From Chromatocurvus sp964613795 (GTDB taxonomy: Bacteria; Pseudomonadota; Gammaproteobacteria; Pseudomonadales; Halieaceae): a stretch of DNA of 64,000 bases. The notes beneath the pieces are model-generated. The model worked only from the letters and a program-made list of their open reading frames with translations, did not search any database and was not told the DNA's origin. The stretch spans positions 1-64,000 of the forward strand of contig CAZTJR010000003.1 of NCBI GenBank assembly GCA_964613795.1, given 5' to 3'. Each line of letters begins with the position of its first letter. Position 1 is the first letter of the stretch. This document shows, one piece after another, positions 51,615-61,192 of the stretch. Both the position numbers and the translations under genes were made by a program.

Positions 51615-53696
51615 TCACTCCTGCGCCGACGCGTCGTAGCGGCGGAACCACTCCAGAATATGCAGTACCTTGCTGATCATCTGGCTCGGCCGCTTGCCGA
51701 TAAAGTGCGAGGCGCCGGGTAATTCCACCAGCACGGTGTCGACCTTGCGGTACTTCAGCGCGTGATACAGCTGCTTGGCCTGGGAGGGGGGGGTACGCAG
51801 GTCGTCCATGCCCACCATGACCAGCGTCGGGGTGTTCACGTTGCCGACCAGGGAGATGGGCGAGAAGCGCATGTAGTCTTCCTGGTGCGTCCACGGCACG
51901 CCGGGATAGCGAACCTCGAAGTACCGGAACCAGTTGTCGGCGTTCAGCAGCTTGCTGTACCAGTTCATGACCGGCTTGACCACGGCAGCGGCGCGGAAGC
52001 GGTCGGATTTGCCGATCATCCAGGCGCTCATGATACCGCCGGCGCTGCCGCCGGTAACGTACAGGCGATCCTCGTCGATGAAGCCCTTTTCGATGACCGC
52101 ATCGATGCCGCTCATGACATCGTCGTAATCCTCACCGGGGTAGTTGTGGTAGAGCAGGTCCGAGAAGTCCTCGCCATAGCCGGTGCTGCCGCGGGGGTTG
52201 GGATAGAACACCACATAACCCTCTGCCGCAAACAGCTGCAGCTCGGGTGAGAAGCGCTCGCCGTAGTTGAGAATGGGGCCGCCGTGGTTTTCCACCAGAA
52301 GCGGGTATTGCTGCTCCGGGTCAAAACCGGGGGGCGTGATGATCCAGCCCTGGATCTCGCGGCCGTCCGCGGAGGATTTCCAGGTCATGGCCTGCGTCCG
52401 GCCAAGGTCGCGATGGGCGAGCAGTTCGCGGTTCAGGTGGGTCAGGCGTGTCTGCCGGGTGCCGTCCAGGATGGCGACATCCGCCGGGTATTCCGGGCGC
52501 GTGATGTTGAAGGTCAGGCGGTTGTCGGCAGAGACGGAGAACGAGCCTCCGGGATAGGGCCTGCCGATGCTGGTGCCGCCGATATCACGGGCGAGTTCCC
52601 GAAAGTCGCCGTCCAGTGTCACCAGACCAAGACGCGTGCTGCCGCTTTCCTCGTACTGGACATACAGGCCGCGGCTGTCAGCTGTCCACGCCGCCGCATC
52701 GATACTCCGATCCAGGTTCCTCGCAAGACGACGAATGTCCCGGCCGGTATCGCCAGACTGGGGCTCTCTGCTGGCGATCCGCAGTTCGGTATTCTGATAG
52801 GCGCGGCGTCGATCAGTGAAACCAAGCCAGGACAGATGGCGTCCATCGGGAGAGACTAGCGGGTGCGAAGCGGGGCCTTCGTCGTTCGTTATCTGCTGAA
52901 TGTCGCCGCTGTCGACATGGATTGTGTACAGGTGGCTGGTGCGGTAGTCGTGCTCCCAGTTATCGCTGCGATTGCCGCTCACGTAAACGTGCCTGGCGTC
53001 CGGACTCCACGACGGATGCCGGTGGTGAAAATCACCGCTGCTGATCTGGCGTGCGCTGCCGCCGTCCGCCGGCACCACGAACACATGCGTGAAGCCGGGC
53101 TCAATGTAGCCACTGCCGTCACGCTCGTGGTACATGCGGTCAGTGACCCGCGCCGCTGCGGCCCAGCTGGCGCCCTCGGGGGCCTCCGGCATACTGACCA
53201 GCTGCGGGGGCTTGCTCTTGACCGTGAGGCTGAAGGCGATCTGTTCGCCGTCCGGCGACCAGCGCAGTTCGTTGGGCGTGCCGCTGACGCGCGTTATCCG
53301 TGCCTGCTCTCCCGAACTGAGCCAGTAGACGTGAATGTCGCTGCTTGCGGCGTCTGCGTTCTCGCGGACGTAGGCGATTCTCGAGCCGTCCGGGGACCAG
53401 CGCGCGCTGGATTCGGCCCCCTCGAAGCTGGTGAGCTTGCGCTGTTTCCCGCCCGAAGCGGAGACCAGCCACAGGTTGCCGCGGCGGGAATCCGTGATGG
53501 CGTCCATGCCCATGCGGCGGTAGAGCACGTGTTCGCCATCCGGTGATATCTGCGGGTCGTCTGCCCACTCCAGTTCAAAAACATCCGGGGGTGAAAAAGG
53601 TGTCTGTGCCTGCGCGGTCGACACCAGCAGGAGTGTGCCGATCAGGCTGAATAACAGGGGGAACAGCATCGGGTAAGAAAAACGGAATAAACGCAT
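51615..53696 (-). CDS. S9 family prolyl oligopeptidase-like peptidase
   Basis: Exported serine peptidase of 693 residues. A signal peptide (MLFPLLFSLIGTLLLVSTAQAQ) leads to a WD40-like/TolB-like propeller of about 370 residues with repeats such as RWSPDGSRIAYV and RWSPDGEQIAFS. The alpha/beta-hydrolase domain follows, with the nucleophile serine in VTGGSAGGIMSAWMIG, an Asp in GMDDLRTPPSQ and a His in GASHFIGKRP. The start is preceded by GGAGG. It resembles dipeptidyl/acylaminoacyl peptidases; periplasmic peptide breakdown is likely. Confidence 0.92.
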   Translation of the reverse strand: MRLFRFSYPMLFPLLFSLIGTLLLVSTAQAQTPFSPPDVFELEWADDPQISPDGEHVLYRRMGMDAITDSRRGNLWLVSASGGKQRKLTSFEGAESSARWSPDGSRIAYVRENADAASSDIHVYWLSSGEQARITRVSGTPNELRWSPDGEQIAFSLTVKSKPPQLVSMPEAPEGASWAAAARVTDRMYHERDGSGYIEPGFTHVFVVPADGGSARQISSGDFHHRHPSWSPDARHVYVSGNRSDNWEHDYRTSHLYTIHVDSGDIQQITNDEGPASHPLVSPDGRHLSWLGFTDRRRAYQNTELRIASREPQSGDTGRDIRRLARNLDRSIDAAAWTADSRGLYVQYEESGSTRLGLVTLDGDFRELARDIGGTSIGRPYPGGSFSVSADNRLTFNITRPEYPADVAILDGTRQTRLTHLNRELLAHRDLGRTQAMTWKSSADGREIQGWIITPPGFDPEQQYPLLVENHGGPILNYGERFSPELQLFAAEGYVVFYPNPRGSTGYGEDFSDLLYHNYPGEDYDDVMSGIDAVIEKGFIDEDRLYVTGGSAGGIMSAWMIGKSDRFRAAAVVKPVMNWYSKLLNADNWFRYFEVRYPGVPWTHQEDYMRFSPISLVGNVNTPTLVMVGMDDLRTPPSQAKQLYHALKYRKVDTVLVELPGASHFIGKRPSQMISKVLHILEWFRRYDASAQE

Positions 53697-53836
53697 GCGT
53701 AGCCTCCGGGCAGACGGTTGGAAGAGGTTGCGTGCCAGCCGTCCCGGTATTTCGGTGCCAGGTCCGGTGCCACTGCAGAAGTCGCTGCGTGCTATATTAC
53801 GCAGCTTGTCTCAGCAATGAAAAGAGCGGTACTGCC

Positions 53837-54901
53837 ATGACGTCCTCCACTGATGACCTGCGCATTCAGAAAACCAATGAATTGATTGCGCCCGCGGCGC
53901 TGGTCGCCGAGGTTCCCCTGTCGGATGATGCTGCGAGCACCGTCTCAGCCGCGCGCCGCGCCGTCCACGAGGTGCTCTCGGGAGAGGATGACCGACTGGT
54001 TGTCGTTGTGGGGCCCTGCTCTATTCATGATCCCGCAGCCGCCATAGAGTATGCCGGTGGGTTGAAGCAGCTCGCCGATGAGCTGGCCGCCGATCTCTGC
54101 ATTGTCATGCGGGTGTATTTCGAGAAGCCGCGTACCACCGTTGGCTGGAAAGGGCTGATCAACGATCCGGATCTGAACAATACCTTCCAGATCAACAAGG
54201 GGCTGCACCTCGCCCGCAGACTGCTGCTGGATCTGGCGGAAATGGGGCTGCCCGCGGGCACCGAGTATCTCGATCTCATCAGTCCGCAGTATCTGGCGGA
54301 CCTTGTATCCTGGGGCGCCATCGGCGCACGCACGACCGAGAGCCAGACGCATCGCGAGTTGTCGTCAGGGCTGTCCTGCCCGGTGGGCTTCAAGAACGCC
54401 ACTGACGGTGATATTCAGGTGGCGGTAGACGCGATCAAATCGGCGTCCCAGCCACATCACTTCCTGTCAGTGACGAAACAGGGCCATTCCGCCATTTTTC
54501 AGACTACGGGAAACGAAGATTGTCACATCATTCTGCGCGGCGGTCGTCACCCCAACTACGACATGTTCTCGGTGGACGATGCCAGTGAGCTTCTACTGAA
54601 TGCCGGTCTGCCGGTGCGCATCATGATTGATGCGAGTCACGCGAACAGCCGCAAGATCCCGGCCCGACAGGTAGATGTCGCCCGCGATATCGCCACCCAG
54701 ATAAGTCGCGGCAGTCGCGGTATTTTCGGCTTGATGCTTGAGAGCAATCTGGTGGAGGGGCGGCAGAACGTGGTGCCTGGACAGCCTCTGGTGTACGGTC
54801 AGAGTATTACCGACCCCTGCATGTCCTGGGAGTCTACCTGCGACGTGCTGCAAAGACTGGCAGAGGCCGTGAGGCAGAGACGCATCGTCATCGGCGGCTG
54901 A
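53837..54901 (+). CDS. 3-deoxy-7-phosphoheptulonate (DAHP) synthase, type I
   Basis: First step of aromatic amino acid synthesis: phosphoenolpyruvate + erythrose 4-phosphate. The 354-residue protein is of the AroF/AroG/AroH class, with VVVGPCSIHDPAAAIEYA, YFEKPRTTVGWKGLINDP, and metal ligands in DASHANS and the late DPCMSW. Which aromatic amino acid inhibits it cannot be told reliably, so I give no symbol. The ATG at 53837 is chosen; the frame is open to 53732 but without family resemblance. It is convergent with msrA. Confidence 0.94.
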   Translation: MTSSTDDLRIQKTNELIAPAALVAEVPLSDDAASTVSAARRAVHEVLSGEDDRLVVVVGPCSIHDPAAAIEYAGGLKQLADELAADLCIVMRVYFEKPRTTVGWKGLINDPDLNNTFQINKGLHLARRLLLDLAEMGLPAGTEYLDLISPQYLADLVSWGAIGARTTESQTHRELSSGLSCPVGFKNATDGDIQVAVDAIKSASQPHHFLSVTKQGHSAIFQTTGNEDCHIILRGGRHPNYDMFSVDDASELLLNAGLPVRIMIDASHANSRKIPARQVDVARDIATQISRGSRGIFGLMLESNLVEGRQNVVPGQPLVYGQSITDPCMSWESTCDVLQRLAEAVRQRRIVIGG

Positions 54902-54930
54902 GGCGGCGCTGCCGCTCCGCCCGATCCGGA

Positions 54931-55500
54931 TCAGTACGGCTCTTCCCCGTTCCAGAGCTCGTCGAGGCGCTGGTCGCGACCGCAGCCCCAGCGGTAATAC
55001 TTATAGCGAAGCGGGTTCTTCTCGGCGTAGTCCTGATGGTAGGCCTCGACCGGCCAGAAGGTTGTCGCGGGGAGAATCTCGGTGGCGATGCTCTGGTCGG
55101 GGAAGCGCGCCGAGACTTTTGCCAGTGACGCCTGCGCTGCCTCTCTCTCGGCATCGTTACCGACAAAGATGGCCGTGCGGTAGCTGAATCCCCGGTCGCA
55201 GAACTGCCCGCCGTCATCGAGGGGGTCGATATTGCGCCAGAAATGCTTCAGCAGCGCTTCGTAAGTGATCTCCTCGGGATCGTAGGTCACACGTATCGCT
55301 TCGTAGTGGCCATCGTGGTTACCGCTGTAGGTGGGGTTTTTCAGGGTGCCACCGGTAAAGCCGGAGACGACGTCGCGCACGCCGGCTTTTTTCTCGAAGT
55401 CTGCCTCCATGCACCAGAAGCAGCCACCGGCGAATTCCGCGGTGGCCGCATGCAGGGTGGCACTTGCCAGAAGCAGGGCTGTTGCTATCAATATGCGCAT
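54931..55500 (-). CDS. msrA: Peptide methionine sulfoxide reductase MsrA (exported)
   Basis: Repairs oxidised methionine (S-sulfoxide). The 189-residue protein has a signal peptide (MRILIATALLLASATLHA) and then the catalytic motif GGCFWCMEADFE, with the nucleophile cysteine, and later YHQDYAEKNPLRYKYY. The signal peptide makes this a periplasmic MsrA rather than the usual cytosolic form. The C-terminal resolving cysteine may be the one in WGCGRDQRL. No msrB is adjacent. Confidence 0.93.
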   Translation of the reverse strand: MRILIATALLLASATLHAATAEFAGGCFWCMEADFEKKAGVRDVVSGFTGGTLKNPTYSGNHDGHYEAIRVTYDPEEITYEALLKHFWRNIDPLDDGGQFCDRGFSYRTAIFVGNDAEREAAQASLAKVSARFPDQSIATEILPATTFWPVEAYHQDYAEKNPLRYKYYRWGCGRDQRLDELWNGEEPY

Positions 55501-55546
55501 AATGTGCCTTTCCTTGCGGGAATGTCCTGCACACTATACGCGGGTG

Positions 55547-56512
55547 TCAGGCTGCCTGGATTCGCTGCATGGCTGCGGCGTATTCCCGGCTCAGCCTGCC
55601 GACCACGTCGCTGGTGGAATCCACCGCCTTTACTGCCCCTATGCCCTGGCCGCAGCCCCAGATATCCTTCCATGCCTTGGCGTCGGTATTGCCCCCGGAG
55701 CCGAAGTCCATCTTGCTCGGGTCACCCTCAGGCAGGTTGTCCGGATCCATGCCGGCGTTTCGGATGGAAGGCTTGAGGTAGTTGCCGCTGACGCCTGTAA
55801 ACAGGCTGCTATACACAATGTCCGAGGAATCGTAGTCAACGATGGCCTGCTTGTAAGCCGTGTCGGCATTGGCTTCGCGGGTCGCGATGAACGCCGACCC
55901 GATATAGGCCAGATCGGCACCCATGGCACGCGCCGCGAGTATCGCATCCCCAGAGGCGATGGAGCCCGAGAGCAACAGCGGGCCATCAAACCAGGCACGG
56001 ATTTCCTGTATCAGCGCGAATGGCGAAGTGGAGCCCGCATGGCCACCGGCGCCAGCGGCGACGGCGATCAGTCCATCGGCGCCTTTTTCGATCGCCTTGT
56101 GCGCAAAGCGGTTATTGATCACATCATGCAACACAATCCCGCCGTAAGAGTGCACAGCCTCGTTGACATCTTCACGAGCGCCCAGCGATGTGATGACGAT
56201 CGGTACCTTGTACTTCACGCAGAGTTCCAGGTCCTCGTAAAGACGATTGTTGGAGCGGTGCACGATCTGATTGACCGCGAAGGGCGCTGCTGGCTGGTCC
56301 GGATTTTCCGCATTGTAGGCATCCAGCTCCGCCTTGATATGCTGCAGCCAGCGTTCGAATTCTTCCACCGGTCGTGCGTTCAGCGATGGAAAGGAACCGA
56401 CAACGCCGGCCTTGCACTGCGCTATGACGAGATCCGGGTTGGAGATGATGAACAGGGGTGCGCCGACAACGGGCAGGCGAAGCCCGTCGCGCAGAATGGG
56501 TGGTAGGGCCAT
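55547..56512 (-). CDS. Nitronate monooxygenase family FMN enzyme
   Basis: TIM-barrel flavoprotein of 321 residues that oxidises nitronates or related substrates. Motifs include RLPVVGAPLFIISNPDL at the N-terminus, AAGAGGHAGSTSPFALIQEI with the catalytic histidine, and the FMN phosphate site GSGSIASGDAI-like (LLLSGSIASGDAILAARAMG), then GSAFIATREAN. It is divergent from a PadR regulator; two inverted repeats lie between them, so it is probably its target. Confidence 0.9.
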   Translation of the reverse strand: MALPPILRDGLRLPVVGAPLFIISNPDLVIAQCKAGVVGSFPSLNARPVEEFERWLQHIKAELDAYNAENPDQPAAPFAVNQIVHRSNNRLYEDLELCVKYKVPIVITSLGAREDVNEAVHSYGGIVLHDVINNRFAHKAIEKGADGLIAVAAGAGGHAGSTSPFALIQEIRAWFDGPLLLSGSIASGDAILAARAMGADLAYIGSAFIATREANADTAYKQAIVDYDSSDIVYSSLFTGVSGNYLKPSIRNAGMDPDNLPEGDPSKMDFGSGGNTDAKAWKDIWGCGQGIGAVKAVDSTSDVVGRLSREYAAAMQRIQAA

Positions 56513-56570
56513 GCAGAGTCTCCTGAGGGTTGACGTTCCGAGGCCGGAGCTTAGGGTATCGCTCTTAGAT

Positions 56571-56586
56571 ATGCAATGTTTTGCAT
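56571..56586. promoter_or_regulatory. Candidate PadR operator 1
   Basis: ATGCAATGTTTTGCAT: perfect 6-nt arms around TGTT, in the 129-nt space between the nitronate monooxygenase and padR genes. Confidence 0.5.
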
Positions 56587-56601
56587 AAGGCGAGACGGCA
56601 G

Positions 56602-56612
56602 TGCATCATGCA
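56602..56612. promoter_or_regulatory. Candidate PadR operator 2
   Basis: TGCATCATGCA: perfect TGCAT arms around one base, 30 nt from the first site (centre to centre about 28 nt, near three helical turns), and sharing the TGCAT half. Confidence 0.4.
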
Positions 56613-56641
56613 TACTGCATTAGACACGCGGAAAACCCCGT

Positions 56642-57193
56642 ATGGCTCTCTCACACGCCATTATGACAGCGCTGATCGAAGACGAAATGTCGGGCTACGA
56701 GCTCGCCAAGGCCTTCGATGCGTCGCTGGGTTTTTTCTGGCACGCATCGCACCAGCAGATCTACCAGGAGCTGCGCAAGCTGGCCGACAAGGGCTGGCTC
56801 TGCCAGCGGCGGGTCTCGCAGCGGGGAAAGCCGGACAAGCAGCTTTATGCACTGACCGCAGCGGGCAGGGTCGTGCTGGATGAGTGGGTGTTTGCCGCCA
56901 GTCGGGTGCGTGAAAGCAAGGACGACCTGTTGGTAAAGCTGTACAACCTGTCTGATACGAATCTGCCGCACCTGCGTGCAGAGCTGGAGGCGCGCCGTGA
57001 GCACATGATGGGGCGGCTGTTTCTTTATGAGCGTATTCGCCGCCGCCATTACGCGGACCTGGACACGCTGCCCCTGAGACGCAAGGGCGTCTACCTGGCA
57101 CTGCTCGCGGGCATTCGCCACGGCGAGCAGTACCTCGCCTGGTGTGACGAGTCGCTGCGCGTGCTCGCGGACGTACAGTCCCCTGATGCATAA
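56642..57193 (+). CDS. PadR family transcriptional regulator
   Basis: 183-residue regulator. The PadR winged helix is in the first 85 residues (MALSHAIMTALIEDEMSGYELAKAF, then HQQIYQELRKLADKGWL and GKPDKQLYALTAAG). The C-terminal half is a helical dimerisation domain as in AphA-like (PadR subfamily 1) proteins. It is divergent from the nitronate monooxygenase gene, a common regulator-target layout. Ligand unknown. Confidence 0.9.
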   Translation: MALSHAIMTALIEDEMSGYELAKAFDASLGFFWHASHQQIYQELRKLADKGWLCQRRVSQRGKPDKQLYALTAAGRVVLDEWVFAASRVRESKDDLLVKLYNLSDTNLPHLRAELEARREHMMGRLFLYERIRRRHYADLDTLPLRRKGVYLALLAGIRHGEQYLAWCDESLRVLADVQSPDA

Positions 57194-57229
57194 TATCGTT
57201 TTGCGATCAGCACCCGCTGAGCGAGACTT

Positions 57230-58891
57230 ATGTATCTGCAGTACTTTGGCCTGCGTGAGGCGCCGTTTTCCATAGCGGTCAACCCGCGCTATCTTTTTAT
57301 GAGTCATCGCCACCGCGATGCCCTCGCGCACCTGCTCTATGGCGTAGGTGCCGGTGGTGCTTTCGTGGTGCTCACCGGGGAGGTGGGTACCGGCAAAACG
57401 ACCATCAATCGCTGCCTGCTGGAACAGCTACCGGACAATACGGATAGCGCGGTTGTGCTTAACCCCGCGCTCAGCGCTACAGAGCTGCTGGCCAGCGTAT
57501 GCGACGAGCTCGGTATCGACTACCCGTCCGGGCCGACGACGCTGAAAATGCTTACAGACCGACTGCACCGGTATCTGCTGGACAATCATGCCCGGGGACA
57601 CAAGACAGTCCTGCTAATCGATGAGGCACAGCATCTGGGCGTGGACGTGCTGGAGCAGATACGCCTGCTGACCAACCTGGAGACGGACAGCGAGAAGCTG
57701 CTGCACATTATTCTTATCGGTCAGCCGGAGCTCGCGACGATGCTGAGTCGCCCGGAGCTACGTCAGCTCAACCAGCGCGTTACGGCGCGCTTCAACCTCG
57801 AGCCACTGAATCGCGAAGAGACTGCCGCGTATATTCGCCACAGGCTGCAAGTGGCAGGGCTGGCGCCGGGGACGGAACCCTTTCCGCCTGCGGTGGTGCG
57901 CGGCATTTTTCGCTACAGTCGCGGGATACCACGGGTTATCAACCTGCTCTGTGACCGGCTGTTGCTCGGGGCCTATGGCCGTCGCGCAACGCGGGTAAGC
58001 CCACGGCTGCTGCGCGCGGCGGTGAGTGAAGTCACGGGCGAGGGCCCGGCGCCGACAGCGCAAGACAGGCGTCGCGGCTGGATCATTGCCTTTATGGCGA
58101 TTGCTGGCGCGGCCGTTGCGCTGCTGTGGTGGCAGCAGGGGACTGTGGAGCAGCCCGGTGATTCGCGCGCTCCCGCGGTGGCAGTGATCACTGAAGGCAG
58201 AGCGCCGGAAGCCGGGTCGCAAGCGGTATCGGCGTCAGAAGCGCTGTCTGACTCCGTGCTGCACGATCGCCAGCGCGCGCTGGCCGGACTCTGGTCACTG
58301 TACAGCGATACATCAATGCCGGCGGCATCCTGCCAGCAGGTTAACAGTGAAGGCCTGCGCTGCGTCAGCGCGAGTGCAGACACCTGGCAGGCGCTGCAGG
58401 CGCTGCGTCATCCGCTGATTCTGGATCTTGTGTCCAGCGAGCGTCAGGCCCGCGCGGTGCTTGTCATTGCCCTGGAAGACGATGTCGCCGTGCTGGCCAC
58501 AGGCAATGGCGTCGAGAGGGTGGATCTGGCTGCACTGACTCCCCTGTGGCGCGGCGATTATCGGTATCTGTGGCGGGCGCCACGGGCGTTCGAGCGGGTG
58601 CTCGGACCGGGCGACGCGGGCGCCGCTGTGGCCGCGGTTGCCGAGCTGTTCGCAACGCTCGACGGCCAGGCGCGGCCGCTGACCGCGGATCGCTATTCGT
58701 CGCAGCTGGAGCAGCGGGTCAGGCTGTTCCAGCGCCGGCACGGGCTTAACGACGACGGGCTGGTTGGTGAGCAGACGCTGAGGCAGCTGAATCGGATGGC
58801 GGGGAAGCTCCCTGAAGGCGAGGCGCTTAATGCGCGCATGGAAAGCCTGCGGGAACGCGGTGCCTGGCCACTGGCCCGGCCGATCAACTGA
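57230..58891 (+). CDS. gspA: GspA/ExeA-type AAA ATPase with peptidoglycan-binding domain
   Basis: 553-residue membrane ATPase that, with GspB, helps insert the type II secretion secretin through peptidoglycan. The N-terminus MYLQYFGLREAPFSIAVNPRYLFMS is diagnostic. Walker A is TGEVGTGKTT (about residue 50), Walker B TVLLIDEAQHL. One membrane helix follows near residue 285 (WIIAFMAIAGAAVALLWW). The periplasmic part ends in a PG_binding_1 domain (LEQRVRLFQRRHGLNDDGLVGEQTLRQLNRM region). gspB follows after 11 nt. The other gsp genes are not in the window. Confidence 0.93.
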   Translation: MYLQYFGLREAPFSIAVNPRYLFMSHRHRDALAHLLYGVGAGGAFVVLTGEVGTGKTTINRCLLEQLPDNTDSAVVLNPALSATELLASVCDELGIDYPSGPTTLKMLTDRLHRYLLDNHARGHKTVLLIDEAQHLGVDVLEQIRLLTNLETDSEKLLHIILIGQPELATMLSRPELRQLNQRVTARFNLEPLNREETAAYIRHRLQVAGLAPGTEPFPPAVVRGIFRYSRGIPRVINLLCDRLLLGAYGRRATRVSPRLLRAAVSEVTGEGPAPTAQDRRRGWIIAFMAIAGAAVALLWWQQGTVEQPGDSRAPAVAVITEGRAPEAGSQAVSASEALSDSVLHDRQRALAGLWSLYSDTSMPAASCQQVNSEGLRCVSASADTWQALQALRHPLILDLVSSERQARAVLVIALEDDVAVLATGNGVERVDLAALTPLWRGDYRYLWRAPRAFERVLGPGDAGAAVAAVAELFATLDGQARPLTADRYSSQLEQRVRLFQRRHGLNDDGLVGEQTLRQLNRMAGKLPEGEALNARMESLRERGAWPLARPIN

Positions 58892-58902
58892 GGGAGTCGC
58901 CT

Positions 58903-59670
58903 ATGTCGTTTATTCTGGATGCCCTCGAGCGCTCTCAGCAGGAACGCAGCGCTGGCGACGCCGGCCCTGCTTCTGCCATGCGCCATCCGGAGCAGCAGGC
59001 GTCCCGTTCCGCCTGGGTGCCTGTCCTGCTGCTGTGCCTTGGTCTGGCGCTGGCTGTGATCGCCTGGCTGCTTCTGGGTAGACCGGATGCCGTCAGCGGC
59101 AGCCGCGAGCCGGACGCGGTTGCGATGCCGGCTGCTGCCGTCAGCGTCACTGCACCGGCGTCTCTGGCGAAGCCGTCCTCACCCCGTGTAGCGCTGCTGT
59201 CGCCAGCTGCCGTCCCGCCGACGAATGACGCAGATGACGCCGTGCGCCATCTGTATCGCGCGGCCCGCGCTGCGGCTTCGCCAGTCAGTGGGGACGACCT
59301 GCGAAGTGCGGCGGCGGGCGAGGTGGTGGCTGACGAGCAGGCCGAAACGAAGGACGCGGCAGCGCAGGTTGATGACCTTGTCGCGCGCGCGCAAGCAGCG
59401 CTCGACAGCCGGGATCTCGAGGCACACCCGGCACCGATGCTCGACGAGCTATCGCAGGCATTCCGGGATGCAGTCCCCACCATTATCTATTCGCAGCACG
59501 ACTACCGCAGCAGCGGCGAGTCCGCGGTCTTTATTAACCGCGAGCGTCGTCAAGAGGGTGAGACTGTCGATGGTGTGAGCGTGCAGGAAATCCTGTCCGA
59601 TTCTGTCATTCTCAGCTATCGCGGTACCGTATTCCGCCTGAGGGCACTCAACAGCTGGGTGAATCTGTAG
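58903..59670 (+). CDS. gspB: GspB/ExeB-type secretion protein
   Basis: Partner of GspA, 255 residues. It has the typical start MSFILDALERSQQER, one membrane helix (WVPVLLLCLGLALAVIAWLL), an Ala/Pro-rich periplasmic linker of about 130 residues, and the C-terminal GspB domain (PTIIYSQHDYRSSGESAVFI, then SVILSYRGTVFRLRALNSWV). GGGAG precedes the ATG. The last 23 nt overlap the end of the convergent ppx. Confidence 0.92.
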   Translation: MSFILDALERSQQERSAGDAGPASAMRHPEQQASRSAWVPVLLLCLGLALAVIAWLLLGRPDAVSGSREPDAVAMPAAAVSVTAPASLAKPSSPRVALLSPAAVPPTNDADDAVRHLYRAARAAASPVSGDDLRSAAAGEVVADEQAETKDAAAQVDDLVARAQAALDSRDLEAHPAPMLDELSQAFRDAVPTIIYSQHDYRSSGESAVFINRERRQEGETVDGVSVQEILSDSVILSYRGTVFRLRALNSWVNL

Positions 59671-61192
59671 CGGTCCGCTCGCCGACCTCAAGGCTCAGGT
59701 CGAGTTTGTGGAACAGGCGCTGTTCCTGGTCCAGTTCCTGCTGGGTCTGCGGATGCTGGGCCAGCCAGCCGTCCGGGAAGCCGAGCCTGAGAACCCTGTC
59801 GCTCGCCTCGATGCTGAAGTCTGGCAGCTCCTCCAGTTGCTCGACATACTTGAATAGCGACGCCAGGCGGATAATAGCCAGCATGCGCTGCAGCCGCCGC
59901 CGCTCGGTCGTCCCGACATCGTCAAACAGGTCTCTGCGCACCTTGCCGCGATGTCCGGCGACCAGAAGCGCCAGATTGACCTGCTCGCCCTGGGAAAATC
60001 CGGGCATGTCTGAGTTGCGCAGCAGGTAGGCGCCATGGCGGTGAAAATGCTTGTGTGAGATGGACATGCCGATCTCGTGGGTGCGCGCGGCGCGGTGCAG
60101 CAGGTCGCCGTCCGCCTTCGCCAGCTGCCAGGGCCCGGCCGTTGCCTGGAAAAGCATCCGTGCCCGCCGGGCAACCAGGGTGGCCGTATCCTCATCCACC
60201 GCGTAGCGCTGCATCATTGCGTTGATCGAGCGCTCCCGGACATCCTCGTGCTGCAGGCGTCCCATGAGATCGTAGAGCACGCCCTCGCGCAGTGCTCCCC
60301 GCGAGGTTCGCATGCTGTCGATTTCCAGCACGTCGAACAGCGCCTCTGCGATGGCGACACCCGCCGCAATAACGGAGCGGCGGGACTCGCTGAGGCCCGC
60401 CAGCGTAATGCTGTCGAAATCCGGGAACTGCAGCAGCTGTTTGCGCAGCCGCTGCAATGCTTTGCGGGTAATGCCACCGTCACACCAGCCGTGGGCGTTG
60501 ACGATGGTCTCGATGGCCTGCAGTGTGCCCGAGGACCCTACGCATTCAGACCAGTGCCGCGCACGGAAGCTCTTGCGTATGTGGGACACCTCGACCCAGG
60601 CGCGATCGTAGGCCTGCTTGAACGCGGATTTGGTCAGCCTGCGGTCGACGAAGAAGCGATCCGTATAGGACACACAGCCCATCTGCAGACTTTCCAGCCG
60701 CCGCGGCTCGAATTTTTCACCGACGATAAACTCCGTACTGCCGCCGCCGATATCGACCACCAGTCGTGCGGCGGCGTCATCGGCGAGGGAGTGAGCGACG
60801 CCGAGATAAACCAGTCGCGCCTCTTCGCGGCCGTAGATTACGTCCACCGGACTGCCGAGTATGCGTTTTGCCGGTTCTGTAAAATCACGACGGTTGCGGG
60901 CACGCCGCAGGGCGTTGGTGCCGACAACCCGGATACGCTCGGGTTCAACGCTCTGCAGCACCTGGGAGAAGCGCGACAGGCAGTCGAGGCCGCGCTGGAT
61001 GGCGTCGTAAGACAGGCGGTTGTCCTTCAGACCTGCGCCGAGCTGGACCTTTTCCGAAAGAATCTGTATCGGTCGCATCTCGCCGTGCTCGATACGCGCG
61101 ACGATGAGGTGAAAGGAATTGCTGCCGAGGTCCAGCGCGGCGAGCTGACTGCCATCCGGCAAGGGCATTGCTACAGGGGTCGGCTCCGTCAT
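59648..61192 (-). CDS. ppx: Exopolyphosphatase / Ppx-GppA family phosphatase
   Basis: Hydrolyses polyphosphate and/or pppGpp. The 514-residue protein has the actin-like ATPase-fold motifs ALDLGSNSFHLIVARIE at the N-terminus and VVDIGGGSTEFIVGE near residue 145, followed by a C-terminal HD-like domain (RTHEIGMSISHKHFHRHGAYL). The length fits Ppx/GppA with C-terminal domain. It ends the operon that begins with the D-glutamate cyclase-like gene and overlaps alr by 4 nt. Confidence 0.92.
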   Translation of the reverse strand: MTEPTPVAMPLPDGSQLAALDLGSNSFHLIVARIEHGEMRPIQILSEKVQLGAGLKDNRLSYDAIQRGLDCLSRFSQVLQSVEPERIRVVGTNALRRARNRRDFTEPAKRILGSPVDVIYGREEARLVYLGVAHSLADDAAARLVVDIGGGSTEFIVGEKFEPRRLESLQMGCVSYTDRFFVDRRLTKSAFKQAYDRAWVEVSHIRKSFRARHWSECVGSSGTLQAIETIVNAHGWCDGGITRKALQRLRKQLLQFPDFDSITLAGLSESRRSVIAAGVAIAEALFDVLEIDSMRTSRGALREGVLYDLMGRLQHEDVRERSINAMMQRYAVDEDTATLVARRARMLFQATAGPWQLAKADGDLLHRAARTHEIGMSISHKHFHRHGAYLLRNSDMPGFSQGEQVNLALLVAGHRGKVRRDLFDDVGTTERRRLQRMLAIIRLASLFKYVEQLEELPDFSIEASDRVLRLGFPDGWLAQHPQTQQELDQEQRLFHKLDLSLEVGERTATDSPSC

